Shown here: positions 48,301 through 56,770 of the stretch, one piece after another
How positions within the stretch are numbered: position 1 is the first letter of the stretch
Layout: the number at the start of each line of letters is the position of its first letter
Position numbers and translations under genes: made by a program
NCBI GenBank assembly: GCA_016213785.1
Contig: JACQZQ010000118.1
Coordinates: 1-64,000, forward strand
Direction: 5' to 3'
DNA length: 64,000 bases
DNA from: Acidobacteriota bacterium
GTDB taxonomy: Bacteria; Acidobacteriota; Blastocatellia; Chloracidobacteriales; JADJPF01
The notes under the pieces: generated by a model
Database searches by the model: none
What the model was told of the DNA's origin: nothing
Seen by the model: the letters and a program-made list of their open reading frames with translations, nothing else

Positions 48301-48743
48301 ATAGGTAAGTCAGTGTGCCAGTTGCTAGGATTATTGCCAATAAAATAATTTGTCTTACCAAATCTTTTATCTATAGGTTCTATTCTAGGCTTAGGATTGC
48401 TGCCTAAGAACTTCATTTTGACCAAGCTAGTTTTTTCTTGAGAATCGTTTTTTAAGGTAAGTAGAGTTTCTTGTTCAGTAAGCAAAAAAGAATAGCCTTT
48501 ACCACGAGAGAAAAACTTTACTTTATCATCAGCTTGACCTTGGTTAGCCTCAAAACTTAATGGTATTTTTGCATAGTTTTCAAGCGCTTTAGCTTTAATA
48601 TTTTGATCTTGGCTAAAAGAATTTGAGCTTTCTACTAACTCAGAATTTGGTTTATTAGTTAAACAATAAAAAAATGTAGAAATTATTAAAAATAAAGAGA
48701 TTAAACACACTACAGAAAGATAAGCTAGGTTACTTGGACGCAT
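45396..48743 (-). CDS. SBBP-repeat beta-propeller protein with C-terminal Ig-like domains
   Basis: A 1115-residue exported protein with an N-terminal hydrophobic anchor (~8-27). Residues ~60-260 form the domain that usually precedes SBBP repeats (SFEANQGQADDKVKFFSRG, then EYDLLVKPGADPSQI). About eight SBBP beta-propeller blades follow (~265-730), each with a YSTYFGG-like strand, D-x-GNIYLAGET and a FP/LPV-x-x-x-Q motif. The last ~380 residues are Ig-like or putative-Ig modules (NLTGKLPSGLMFNSNGLLFG). Such proteins are large surface or outer-membrane-associated scaffolds common in Acidobacteriota; no enzymatic motif is seen. AAGGAG precedes the ATG by about 11 nt. Confidence 0.88.
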   Translation of the reverse strand: MRPSNLAYLSVVCLISLFLIISTFFYCLTNKPNSELVESSNSFSQDQNIKAKALENYAKIPLSFEANQGQADDKVKFFSRGKGYSFLLTEQETLLTLKNDSQEKTSLVKMKFLGSNPKPRIEPIDKRFGKTNYFIGNNPSNWHTDLPIYNKVKYSEVYPGIDAIYYGNQQQIEYDLLVKPGADPSQISIQIDTNNSSALEIDLEGNLVIETSQGKLLKHKPIIYQEIEGEKQIIAGNYKLNGDNLLGFELGEYDITKPLVIDPIFVYSTYFGTTDNDKGYGINVDKLGNIYITGETVSTVFPLKNPIQTKENDSSLEIFVTKLNPTATEIIYSTYLIGNDIDRGFALLIDAQGNTYLTGETYSSDFPTVTPFQAKGGGGANIDAFLVKISPEGNKLLYSTYFGGSQVERAFNIALTAGGNIVLAGETNSPDLPVKNAFQPKKGDNFSFDAYVVRFSPDGSSIDFATYFGGNDLDKGHGMTIDSDGNIYLAGETNSTNLPVKNAMQPSGGGTTNIDIFIAKFTPLGVLTFATYFGTLDLDRAFAITVDSAKNIYLTGMTNAIDFPTVKPPQPGKAGQLDAYVLKLDPTAKTVLFSTFLGGSRDEVGLNIAVDTSNNIYVYGQTGSLQDFPTLRPLQATSTGGFFDTFLTKYNGNGEVVFSTYIGGSNVDSPGKMALDLEGNVYLIGDTPSLDFPTANAFNPNKVGSDDIFIIKISDPVINCPKVSFSPNNLQEAFINTFYNQTISIAASTIPYTFNLTGKLPSGLMFNSNGLLFGTPTESGSFNLLITATDPNGCVNTQQFTLVVREVAGDFNLNISPSLQSISAGTSTSFNIDLQGASNFSQAVTISASINAPGANISINPVSVTITPGNRTTFTVSTTNSTPLARYPITFTGTVGNLARSQMAILEVTTNAPDFTISLSPNSTSLMAGASTDFIARIQPIRGFSAPVSLQAMFSPATSDLTLSPQTTTIMPNNSATFTVKASSIASGTFTVMLTATSGQITRTATATVNVLLPDFQITFNPAQVNITRGQSGQFTANISRSGGFTGNVTVNPDPTQLKALKIKVNPTSQTTNAATTTFNFKVKTKAPLGRQQLSFTGRDEQGNIRSGTLTLIIQ

Positions 48744-48896
48744 CTTTAAGTGATCTCCTTGAGGGTTATGAAAGGCAAATATTATAACAAAGTTTTATTT
48801 TTCTGTATTTTGAATGCGCGTGAAAATCAGGGTTAAACTTATAAATAAATTATTTAAGCTTTAATTAAATGTATTTGAGGGTATTATAAAAAATGG

Positions 48897-48928
48897 TTAG
48901 CTGATAAGCTTTATAGCCTATCAGCTAA
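48897..48928 (-). terminator. Terminator-like hairpin downstream of the NmrA-like gene
   Basis: A perfect 10-bp stem TTAGCTGATA/TATCAGCTAA (48897-48906, 48919-48928) with a 12-nt loop. On the minus strand it is followed after a few bases by TTTTTT (48885-48890). It lies about 80 bp beyond the stop at 49010. Next to it is a short direct repeat of CTAAAATTGG. Confidence 0.5.
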
Positions 48929-49009
48929 AATTGGCTAAAATTGGCTAAAACATAATTTTAGTTTTGGTAATTATCCTAAGTTTATTATTTATAATAATAA
49001 GCTTAGTAC

Positions 49010-49930
49010 CTATACATTAGCGCTAGTAGATTGATTTACTCCATAAGCAGGAGCAAAGATTTCTTCGGCAAATTCTTCTATAGTAGTTGGAGTAGTATTT
49101 GATGATGAACGTTTTTCTATACCAATTAATGACTTATTATTAATACCTTGATACATTTCTAACATTGCATCAACTAAACTAGCCGAAAAACCTAGACCTA
49201 ACATAGCATTTCTTGCATCTGCAAAAGAAAATTGAATATAGTTTAAGTCTGGCTTTCCAATGTATTTACCTAATACTTTAGTAGCTTCAAGAATGGTTAG
49301 ATCTCTTTGACCATAGAGTTCTCTAGTGCTTTTACCTATAAAAGAAGGGGAACTTAATGCATCAAATGCAACATCAGCAATATCTTTAGTTGCAATCATT
49401 GGCACAGCAATATTAGGATCTTGAGGACTACCATTAAATCCTAAACTTTTGATTGTATTTATGCCATTAAGTAAATTCTCCATAAAGAAACCAGGTCTTA
49501 AATGCAATACATTTACTTTTTCTAGCTTATTAAACTGTTCTTCAGCGTCATGTAAACCTAGAATTGGGCCTGTTCCGCTAGGTAAATGCGCCCCTAAACT
49601 ACTTAATGTAACTATATGAGTAATATTTGTTGATTTAACAGCATTTACTAAAGCTTTACTAACTCTATTTTGAAAAGCCCGTAGATCTTCAGCAATAAAG
49701 TTAGGCGGAATCATTGCAAATAAATAGGTTGCACCTTGAAAAGCCGTGTTTAAGAAGCTCTCATCTTCTAAACTACCAATAAGAGCAGTAGCACCTTTAT
49801 CTACTAAAGAACTTAATTTAGCTGCTTCTCTACCAATTACCCTGACAATTTTGCCTGAGGCTAATAGTTTTTCAGCTAATCTTTTACCAATATTTCCAGT
49901 TGCACCTGTTACTACATAAATATTATTCAT
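49010..49930 (-). CDS. NmrA-like NAD(P)-binding oxidoreductase
   Basis: A 306-residue atypical short-chain dehydrogenase. The N-terminal Rossmann motif is VTGATGNIGKRLAEKLL, followed by VRVIGREAAKL. The YxxxK catalytic pair of classical SDRs is not evident, as in NmrA/HSCARG-type NAD(P) sensors or quinone reductase QorB-like enzymes. The C-terminal region has the MIATKDIADVAFDAL motif of the family. It lies directly downstream of a TetR-type gene that shares its operator, so it is the probable target of that regulator. Confidence 0.88.
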   Translation of the reverse strand: MNNIYVVTGATGNIGKRLAEKLLASGKIVRVIGREAAKLSSLVDKGATALIGSLEDESFLNTAFQGATYLFAMIPPNFIAEDLRAFQNRVSKALVNAVKSTNITHIVTLSSLGAHLPSGTGPILGLHDAEEQFNKLEKVNVLHLRPGFFMENLLNGINTIKSLGFNGSPQDPNIAVPMIATKDIADVAFDALSSPSFIGKSTRELYGQRDLTILEATKVLGKYIGKPDLNYIQFSFADARNAMLGLGFSASLVDAMLEMYQGINNKSLIGIEKRSSSNTTPTTIEEFAEEIFAPAYGVNQSTSANV

Positions 49931-49957
49931 TTGTGGCTCCTATTTGTTTATAAACTA

Positions 49958-49971
49958 ACCATCCAATTGGT
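49958..49971. promoter_or_regulatory. Operator for the NmrA-like gene
   Basis: ACCATCCAATTGGT lies 28 bp upstream of the NmrA-like start. Its reverse complement shares ACCAA-2-GGATGGTTA with a site just upstream of the neighbouring TetR gene. Both fit an ACCA-x-CC-xx-x-TGGT pseudopalindrome. Confidence 0.65.
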
Positions 49972-49991
49972 CAGATTATAAAGTAAAAAAA

Positions 49992-50591
49992 TTAGATAAT
50001 AAAAGTTTTAAGATAGCTTAATGCCATTTGTTTAGCATTTTCTATCGTTTGAGTGTCTTTTTTAGCTTTAGCAATTAGTAAAGAACCTTCAAGAAGCGAA
50101 ATAATAACTTCAGCCGTAGAATTAGGATTAAAGCTTGTATGGAAATGGCCTTGAGTTTGTTTTAGAGCTAAAAAGTTACCTAATTGTTCTATCCAATAGC
50201 TAAAGAGGTTAGAGATTTTAATTCTAATATTCTCATTGTAATTACTGAGTTCTTGAGCTAAATTGCCGACAAAACAACCTAACTTACAATGACTTTCTTG
50301 CATTGAAAGAATTACAGAATCAAACATTTGAGAGATATTATTGAGAGGACTATCAGAGCTATCTATTAAATAAGAATTTATCCATTGCTTAAAACCATCG
50401 CTAGCATAATCAAAGACTGCTAAGGCTAAAGCTTCTTTAGTTGGATAATAATGAAAAAGGTTGGCCTTTTTTATTTTAGCTGCAACAGCAACATTTTCCA
50501 TACTCACACCCTTAAATCCTTGCTCATAGATTAATTGTTGAGCAACGCTTAAAATATGTTCTCTTACAGCCAAATTTTGTTTTTTTGTCAT
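49992..50591 (-). CDS. TetR/AcrR family transcriptional regulator
   Basis: A 199-residue repressor. The N-terminal HTH spans ~28-48 (VSMENVAVAAKIKKANLFHYYPTK). The C-terminal domain has a conserved cysteine in HCKLGCFVGNLAQEL, as in the electrophile- or quinone-responsive subgroup (C-terminal TetR_C_6-like). It is encoded next to an NmrA-like NAD(P) protein, and both promoters carry a similar operator. Sensing of reactive electrophiles through that cysteine pair is inference. Confidence 0.9.
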   Translation of the reverse strand: MTKKQNLAVREHILSVAQQLIYEQGFKGVSMENVAVAAKIKKANLFHYYPTKEALALAVFDYASDGFKQWINSYLIDSSDSPLNNISQMFDSVILSMQESHCKLGCFVGNLAQELSNYNENIRIKISNLFSYWIEQLGNFLALKQTQGHFHTSFNPNSTAEVIISLLEGSLLIAKAKKDTQTIENAKQMALSYLKTFII

Positions 50592-50600
50592 AATAAACTT

Positions 50601-50614
50601 ACCAACCGGATGGT
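50601..50614. promoter_or_regulatory. Operator upstream of the TetR gene
   Basis: ACCAACCGGATGGT is a near-perfect palindrome 10 bp upstream of the repressor ATG. It matches the site at 49958-49971 in ACCAA, GGATGGT and the flanking TA. It supports autoregulation plus control of the adjacent NmrA-like gene. Confidence 0.7.
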
Positions 50615-50807
50615 TATACTATAAATATATTAATTTAATGTCAAGCTAAAAAAGCCTGGTTCAGAGGAGACTGGGAGTAATGGAACAGAAATATGAAATT
50701 GGACTGTTTACTTAAATCTAATTAAACCATGAGAAAGAGAGAATCTTTCAGAACACCTTTGCTAAATAGGATGTTCGGTTAAGTAATGTTGAATATTTTT
50801 AATATTG

Positions 50808-52958
50808 CTAATCTTTAGAAACTAAACTAGATGGCTTAGGCAATACAGAGCGGTTTTTAAACTCATTTTGCGGTTCAATATTAAGATATCGATTTTTACC
50901 GTCTTTTTCCAAGCTTTTCCCAATATCATAGCGCAACATAACTAATAGTTCTTGTAATCGGCTGTTCTGCCAAAGAGAAGATTTATCATTTTCGTTAAGC
51001 TCTTTCAGAATATATTGTTCAAATAGCCGTTTTTTCTCCAATAATTGATCACTTACAGCAATATCATTGTGCCATTCTGCAAAAAAATCTGTGTATCGTT
51101 TTTTTACGTCAGAAAGATAGAGTGTTGGTGTAACAGAAATGGAACCTAAACCAAGTGGTTTACCCATGCCTAGTTTATGTCCACAACCTTCTGGTAAATC
51201 TAAGGTAAAAAGTAAAGCACCTAGCTCCTCACCAGAAAGATTTTCAAAGCGAACTCTTCCACGAAATCGTGTTCCTGGTTTTACTGGTTGAATTTTTGTA
51301 TACAGCTTGGGGTTTTTATCGATCAATTTTTTGTCCATTTCAACCCATTTATCTTTTTCACCCGATTTGTGCCAATAGCATTTATATCCTCGAATACTTG
51401 AATTACTGTTGTAATGGTTTAACTGCTTTATCTCTGTGCTATTTTGGACAAGATATTGTTGAAATGTAGTAGGTTTAGGCGAAGATAAAATTTTGGGGGA
51501 TACTATATCAAGTTGTAGGTCAGTTTGTTCATCAATAAGAAAAGCATCTTCAAAGAAAACTCTTCCCGAATGCTTTTTCTCATTACCAAAAATAGCTTCT
51601 GCAAAATCGATTTTATTTTCACATTCAGTTGATGATTTAGCATTAGACTCAAAATTTTGTTTGATATGAGCACTAATAGTTTTTTCGTAAGCTAAACGAA
51701 ACATGCCCGTGTGACCAAACGAAACCCTATTCTTACCTTCTCTATCTGTCCAGCGCACAAAAAAACATGGTATTTCTTCGCCTCTTCTGGCCTGTTCTAG
51801 TATGTCTGGAACCTGTTCTCCGCGAGTACGATCTTGTTTATAGTTTTTTATATCCTCATCTAGAATAGCTATTACCTCTGCATCATCATATGGATAGTTA
51901 ATTACCCAATCACGTTTTTTATTCGGCACATTACCAGAAACTACCAAAAAATCCTTTCCAAGCCTATAAAACTTAAATTCTTCATATTTTTCACCTTTCT
52001 TCTCAACAAGATTCTTTGCATCAGATTTCAAAATCCTATCAAATCTATTGCCAGAAGACTTAATTTCAAAATGGAGTCTATCTTTTTTATCAGTACTTTT
52101 TCGTAAAATACCCACTGAAAAGTTGTATTGTGTCCTTCTTTTTTGTCTATCAAATGAAGCCATTTTATTTTGATATTCTTCACGTAAATTACTTTGATCA
52201 GCAAGCCCTCGGTAATAAAGTCTCCTATCTTCAAAAAACTTAAACTCGCTAAAACTAACTATCTCTACCATATTTCGAGTCATACCACGTAAAGAGCTAC
52301 CAGGAATACTAATTTTTTTAACTGGAGCAAAAAAGTCAGATTTATCTTTATTGTCTAACTGTTTCTCGATATCAGATTTTGTTAACGTTCCACGAATATA
52401 AAGTGGGGTAATTGCTTCTATTTCAAGTTCTATCCAACCAGTATTTTTAGTTGTGTCATATTTATTCAACTCTGGAACAGGTAAATTATTGCAAACAATT
52501 TTTTCATTTAATGGAATAAAATTATAGGGAGCAAAAGCTGAATAAGAAACATAGCTAACCTGATCATATTCTAATTTATACTCTGAATTTTGTGTAGGCA
52601 TAGATTGGCTATCATTTTGCTTAGAGGAAAGATTTTCTTTATTAATAGAGGTAGATTGGTCATGAGATTTTTTAGGTGGAGGTGCTTTAATATCTGGCTT
52701 TGGTGGTATAACTTTTTTATGCCCGCTTGTAGGAGTAGGGATATTTTTTTGTGGATTGTTAGGAAACAAAACTTTACCATTTGCTTCTACTACTAATACA
52801 GGTATTCCGTTCTCGCGGGTAACTTGGACTTCTGTATTGTTTAATTCTGTATTTTTCAATTGCAATAAAAGAGGCATCTTTTTTCCATTTTCAAATTGCA
52901 ACTCAACTACAATCTTTTCCTTTTTTGATTTCCACACTAAGAGCGTTGCTTTTTCCAT
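50808..52958 (-). CDS. Type III-D CRISPR RAMP protein (TIGR03986 type) with extra N-terminal domain
   Basis: A 716-residue protein, the last gene of the type III operon. Residues ~140-716 form a large RAMP (Cas7-like) protein. The family start is APYNFIPLNEKIV, the glycine/serine loop is IPGSSLRGMTRN (~215-226), and the C-terminal glycine-rich region is CGHKLGMGKPLGLGS. This matches the TIGR03986 CRISPR RAMP family found in type III-D complexes, where it is one of the Cas7 backbone subunits. Residues 1-65 are an additional small beta-rich domain, and ~68-130 a Pro/Lys/Ser linker, which are not part of the core family as I know it. It may contact crRNA, target RNA or another subunit. Confidence 0.88.
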   Translation of the reverse strand: MEKATLLVWKSKKEKIVVELQFENGKKMPLLLQLKNTELNNTEVQVTRENGIPVLVVEANGKVLFPNNPQKNIPTPTSGHKKVIPPKPDIKAPPPKKSHDQSTSINKENLSSKQNDSQSMPTQNSEYKLEYDQVSYVSYSAFAPYNFIPLNEKIVCNNLPVPELNKYDTTKNTGWIELEIEAITPLYIRGTLTKSDIEKQLDNKDKSDFFAPVKKISIPGSSLRGMTRNMVEIVSFSEFKFFEDRRLYYRGLADQSNLREEYQNKMASFDRQKRRTQYNFSVGILRKSTDKKDRLHFEIKSSGNRFDRILKSDAKNLVEKKGEKYEEFKFYRLGKDFLVVSGNVPNKKRDWVINYPYDDAEVIAILDEDIKNYKQDRTRGEQVPDILEQARRGEEIPCFFVRWTDREGKNRVSFGHTGMFRLAYEKTISAHIKQNFESNAKSSTECENKIDFAEAIFGNEKKHSGRVFFEDAFLIDEQTDLQLDIVSPKILSSPKPTTFQQYLVQNSTEIKQLNHYNSNSSIRGYKCYWHKSGEKDKWVEMDKKLIDKNPKLYTKIQPVKPGTRFRGRVRFENLSGEELGALLFTLDLPEGCGHKLGMGKPLGLGSISVTPTLYLSDVKKRYTDFFAEWHNDIAVSDQLLEKKRLFEQYILKELNENDKSSLWQNSRLQELLVMLRYDIGKSLEKDGKNRYLNIEPQNEFKNRSVLPKPSSLVSKD

Positions 52959-52969
52959 ACATGTTTCTC

Positions 52970-53575
52970 CTAAAACAGCTTTTTCTTACCATTCATAAAT
53001 GCTACAAAACGACAATCAAAGTAAGTGGCTTGGTGTGTAAGAGTTGTTTTGATGTAATTATGGGTTTGTAAAAAGATACGGTTATTTTTATCTTTATCAT
53101 CAACCATTAGGTTCGTAAATGGAAGTATTAGCTTTATTCCACGATCTTCATATATTTCTGTAAAAAAATTATCTAATGGTTTGCTTTTAGTTCCAAAAAT
53201 AAGCTGCTTTGCTATAACTGTGGCAACCTTACTACCTTCTTGGTTATCTTGGCGTAATCTACCTTTTAATTGTTCATTTGTTCGCCATAAAAAAAGTTCT
53301 TTTTCTTGATTAAAGATCCGCAATCGTTGGACATACTTTAGGTCTAAATTTTTACTATTATAAAATATAAATTCTTGGTTTTCCCAAATGCCGATTAACA
53401 CTTCATAATCAAGCCATGCAACTACATATGCCCTGCTCATAGAATTTTCTTGTACAAACATATTAGCTAAGGTCTTATCAAGTTTTTCACGGTTTATATC
53501 AAGAAGTGGCTCAGAGTATGTAGAAATCTCTGTTAGCTCAAGCCCATTAGTCTTCAAACTACAACTTGCATCCAT
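52970..53575 (-). CDS. csx19: Csx19, type III-D CRISPR-associated protein
   Basis: A 201-residue protein. It has the features of the TIGR03984/Csx19 family: AYVVAWLDYEVLIGIW (~49-64), LRIFNQEKELFLWR (~85-98), KGRLRQD, and a C-terminal YFDCRFVAF. Csx19 is a marker of type III-D and is a small accessory subunit of the effector complex in the studied cyanobacterial III-D system. It lies between the double-RAMP gene and the TIGR03986 gene, in the usual order. Confidence 0.82.
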   Translation of the reverse strand: MDASCSLKTNGLELTEISTYSEPLLDINREKLDKTLANMFVQENSMSRAYVVAWLDYEVLIGIWENQEFIFYNSKNLDLKYVQRLRIFNQEKELFLWRTNEQLKGRLRQDNQEGSKVATVIAKQLIFGTKSKPLDNFFTEIYEDRGIKLILPFTNLMVDDKDKNNRIFLQTHNYIKTTLTHQATYFDCRFVAFMNGKKKLF

Positions 53576-53580
53576 TAAAA

Positions 53581-54957
53581 CTACTCCTCTTGTAATGCAT
53601 AAACAAAATCTTCGAGCTTACGTTTTTTATCTGATGACAGTTTACTTATATCTTTTTCTAAAACTATTTTTTCTTTATCCCAAGAAACTTCTGTAGATAT
53701 GCCTTCAAAGACACCTCGACCTACATTTTTCTCGCCTCCAATTGCTAAATTTCCACTACACAGATCTTTCAACACTAACAATAACAACCCAGCTTCGCGC
53801 TTTTTATAATTTTGGATTTTAATTTCAATGGTAACAATATTTTCTTTAGAAGGAGCAAAAATAGGCATACTATCAAATAATGCTCCTTCAATAACTCCTC
53901 CTGTAAATCGATCAATCTTGATACGTGTTTGTAACTCAGCCTTAAAATCATTCTCTTTAAGGTTTATTTCTTCTATTCTAATTTTACCTTTTGTTGCAGT
54001 TTTTGATCGGTTTTTATCATCTACATTGCCAAATAACTCAGTAATAATTTGCTCAACATTTTTTAAATCAAGAGTTCTGGCAATCCGTTCAGCCCTTGAA
54101 CGGATTGCGCCTCTAAGAGAAGACCCAGGAATTACAAAGTCATTTTTAGATTTAAGCTGTGTTGTGTCTGGCATTTCTGGTTCACGGCTGTAAGAACGCA
54201 CAATCAACGAATTTTTTAGCTTTAGCCTAGTTATAATACTGAAATAGCCATTAGAATAACTTAAAGGTCGTGCTAAGTCTAAGTCTAAGTCTTTTAATGA
54301 AATAGCGTTTTCCTGCGAGAAGTTTTGTGTAAGCCAATAAAAAACATCCTTTTTTTTTGAAAAGTCAAAAACATAGACTGTTGTCTTGTCTTCTAATAGA
54401 GAGATTTTCCCTAATCCAGTATTGGTTTTTGCTCCAATTTGAATGTGTCCTTTTTTGAGTAAATCATAAATAGTTCGAGCAGATATCTTTACAAATATTT
54501 CATTTTTTTCATGATATGTAAGTTCGATATAAAACTGAAAGCGGCTATCTCTTTCTATTACCTCAAAATCAAATTTACTATGTTCTTGAGCTATACCTTT
54601 TTTATTGTCGATACGAATCCCATCACGTATAAAAATTTCTGCTGGTTTATCTGCTAAAAAAGTTAGGTCGGAAGAAAAAATGGCACTTTGTTGGCTATTT
54701 TCTTTTTCTGTATATCCCCAAAAGTCTTTGAACTTTTGTTCCCATTCAGGTTCTAATTTCTCAAATTCAGATCTTAACTCTTCAAACTCATGGCGTAAAA
54801 CCCCAATAAAGCTAGTTGCTGGAATAAATGGATTTCCTATAGTATCAAACTGGATATCTGAATCACTATGCTTACTCTTGCCACTACCAACGTGAATTGG
54901 TGACAAGCACTGAATTATTCCTTTTATTAAAATCTTTCCTTTAACTTTATTAGCCAT
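53581..54957 (-). CDS. Double-RAMP Cas7 (Csm3-like fusion) of type III-D
   Basis: A 458-residue protein with two RAMP modules. The first begins KGIIQCLSPIHVGSGKS and has FIPATSFIGVLRHEF. The second begins near residue 240 and has PGSSLRGAIRSRAERIART (~275-293) and a C-terminal GGEKNVGRGVF. D32 and D34 in the first loop are candidates for the target-RNA-cleaving aspartate of Csm3-like Cas7. The open frame could start at 54993, but ATG 54957 has AAGGA upstream and overlaps the csx10 stop by 8 nt, typical of coupled operon genes. Confidence 0.87.
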   Translation of the reverse strand: MANKVKGKILIKGIIQCLSPIHVGSGKSKHSDSDIQFDTIGNPFIPATSFIGVLRHEFEELRSEFEKLEPEWEQKFKDFWGYTEKENSQQSAIFSSDLTFLADKPAEIFIRDGIRIDNKKGIAQEHSKFDFEVIERDSRFQFYIELTYHEKNEIFVKISARTIYDLLKKGHIQIGAKTNTGLGKISLLEDKTTVYVFDFSKKKDVFYWLTQNFSQENAISLKDLDLDLARPLSYSNGYFSIITRLKLKNSLIVRSYSREPEMPDTTQLKSKNDFVIPGSSLRGAIRSRAERIARTLDLKNVEQIITELFGNVDDKNRSKTATKGKIRIEEINLKENDFKAELQTRIKIDRFTGGVIEGALFDSMPIFAPSKENIVTIEIKIQNYKKREAGLLLLVLKDLCSGNLAIGGEKNVGRGVFEGISTEVSWDKEKIVLEKDISKLSSDKKRKLEDFVYALQEE

Positions 54958-56770
54958 TAAGTCCGTCCTTTTCAGCACTTGCCTTTTTAGCACTTGCCTT
55001 TTTTCGCATCGTCAAAAAGAAGGTTGTAAAATAAGTCTTAAAAAGTTCAGCTTTCAGCTTTTCATCTTCTTCAGGGCGAATGCTGATTTCTTCATATAGT
55101 AACTTTAGGTGTTCATTTTTAAGGTCTTTAAAAAAATCCTCTAAATCAATAGGGTTTTCACAAAACTTTACATGTCTTAGTAAAAGTAATTTCTCTGAAG
55201 TATTTAGCTTTCTACTTATCTTTTCCTCTAACTCTTTAATCAATATATACTGCTCTTTTAGGAGCAAGTGCAATTTGTTATAAATTTTAGGATCAATGTG
55301 CTCCTTTAAATTTTCCATTGAATTTTTATCTACCTTAAAACCAGCTATAAGCTCTAGTAGATTTCTTTCTCGGCTAAAGCAATGCTCAAGATGATCAGTT
55401 GCAATTTTTCGTAATCTGCTTATCTTTTCAACAAAATCGATACGATTACTGCAATTCTTTATTATGGCTTCTAACTTAGCAAGCAATGCGTTAGGTGGAA
55501 ATGGGGAAAAAAGCTCTTGATCTTCCATAGCTTTCAACTTTATTTTTCCTACAATATCTTCTTTTACTATTTTATATATAATTTCTCTAGCAATATCAGG
55601 AATGTCCTTTTGTGGTTTTACTAAATTATCAATTTCTTGTTCTTGTTCTCTTTTATTCTCATCTTCAACAAAGGGTTCTGCTTTAGTTTGTAACCCAAAA
55701 ACACATCTACCAAACCCCTCATGTGTTCGTTCGCCAATACCATTTTGTTGGAGTTCTGTTAGTTGCTTAATATTTGCCTCATTACGCTCAACTTCTAATA
55801 AAAAAGTTGAGCCAGCAGCAAAGCAAGTTTCAGAAGTTTTTTTCATTTGCCACACCCCAACAAAATTTTCAACTTCAGCGCTTTTAACAAATGATTTATG
55901 TATAGCAATATTGCTAATATATTTATTTAACTCATTGCACAAATCATGCACTTCTACAGTAGGATAGCCATATTCGTTATATAAAATTAAATTTGAAAGT
56001 AACGCCATAGATATGTATTTAGCAGATTTAGATTTTCCTTCTTCATAATCGTCTTCATCATCTTCATCATCTTCATTTTTGACTTCAAGCCAAGCAACTT
56101 GTTTCTTTTCCTCTACAACATTCTCATCAACTATTAAAAACTCAACTCTACCATATTCAGCACTACGCGAGCGCCCAATAGAGGCATCCCATTTATTTCC
56201 ACATACACTTAATAAACCTTTTAGATCAAGCTCATTACCAAATAAATTACCTTCAAATATTTGATCACCAGAAATTGACTCATAATTGAAAATCATGCCT
56301 TCTTTTGAACTCCCTTTCTCAGAATCTCTAGCATGATGGAAATTAATAGAGGTTTTTACTTGTCTAGTTTGTATTTTTCCTTCACCAAAAAAACAAAAAT
56401 CATCTATTCCACTTGTTGAGTCAACACTCTCATGAAAAAGAAAATCATAAACCCTTTCATCGTATTTCTCTTTTTCAAGAGAAAAGGGTGATGGATAGTG
56501 AGCATAATCACCATACTCATCTTTTGAGAAAATATAAGCATTGCTAATTTTAAGCCTGCCAGCTAAAAACCAGTTGTAGAAAGTCTCATCCTTATGGGCA
56601 AATTTGCTATTAAAATTACTTCCCTGTTTTTTTATAAATCTTTCTGCAAGTACTCCTAATACTACTGTTCCTGGTATGAACTTTCTTGTGTGTACCATAT
56701 TTCTATCACCTAATACGGTTGCCAGTACTACAGGGGATTTAAGTAGGATTCTATATCTCAAACTATACAT
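54950..56770 (-). CDS. csx10: Csx10 (Cas5-like) RAMP with long helical C-terminal extension
   Basis: A 606-residue protein. Residues 1-365 are the Csx10 RAMP: ILLKSPVVLA, FIPGTVVLGVLAE (31-43), IGRSRSAEYGRVEF (198-211) and the terminal Gly-rich loop GIGERTHEGFGRCVF (344-358). An acidic run (EDDEDDEDD, ~233-241) interrupts the fold. Residues ~370-606 are Lys/Glu/Leu-rich helix with no RAMP motif, a candidate Cas11-like small-subunit module. The tail carries the repeat KKASA/KKASAE, encoded by a 15-bp DNA duplication. Csx10 acts as the Cas5-type subunit that holds the crRNA 5' handle. Confidence 0.85.
   Translation of the reverse strand: MYSLRYRILLKSPVVLATVLGDRNMVHTRKFIPGTVVLGVLAERFIKKQGSNFNSKFAHKDETFYNWFLAGRLKISNAYIFSKDEYGDYAHYPSPFSLEKEKYDERVYDFLFHESVDSTSGIDDFCFFGEGKIQTRQVKTSINFHHARDSEKGSSKEGMIFNYESISGDQIFEGNLFGNELDLKGLLSVCGNKWDASIGRSRSAEYGRVEFLIVDENVVEEKKQVAWLEVKNEDDEDDEDDYEEGKSKSAKYISMALLSNLILYNEYGYPTVEVHDLCNELNKYISNIAIHKSFVKSAEVENFVGVWQMKKTSETCFAAGSTFLLEVERNEANIKQLTELQQNGIGERTHEGFGRCVFGLQTKAEPFVEDENKREQEQEIDNLVKPQKDIPDIAREIIYKIVKEDIVGKIKLKAMEDQELFSPFPPNALLAKLEAIIKNCSNRIDFVEKISRLRKIATDHLEHCFSRERNLLELIAGFKVDKNSMENLKEHIDPKIYNKLHLLLKEQYILIKELEEKISRKLNTSEKLLLLRHVKFCENPIDLEDFFKDLKNEHLKLLYEEISIRPEEDEKLKAELFKTYFTTFFLTMRKKASAKKASAEKDGLNG

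Noticed and set aside
50615-50807. Possible small gene or leader between TetR and the type III operon
   Set aside because: Only short AT-rich inverted repeats (e.g. GAACACC/GGATGTTC at 50751-50776) and no credible frame; probably the terminator region of the cas operon.
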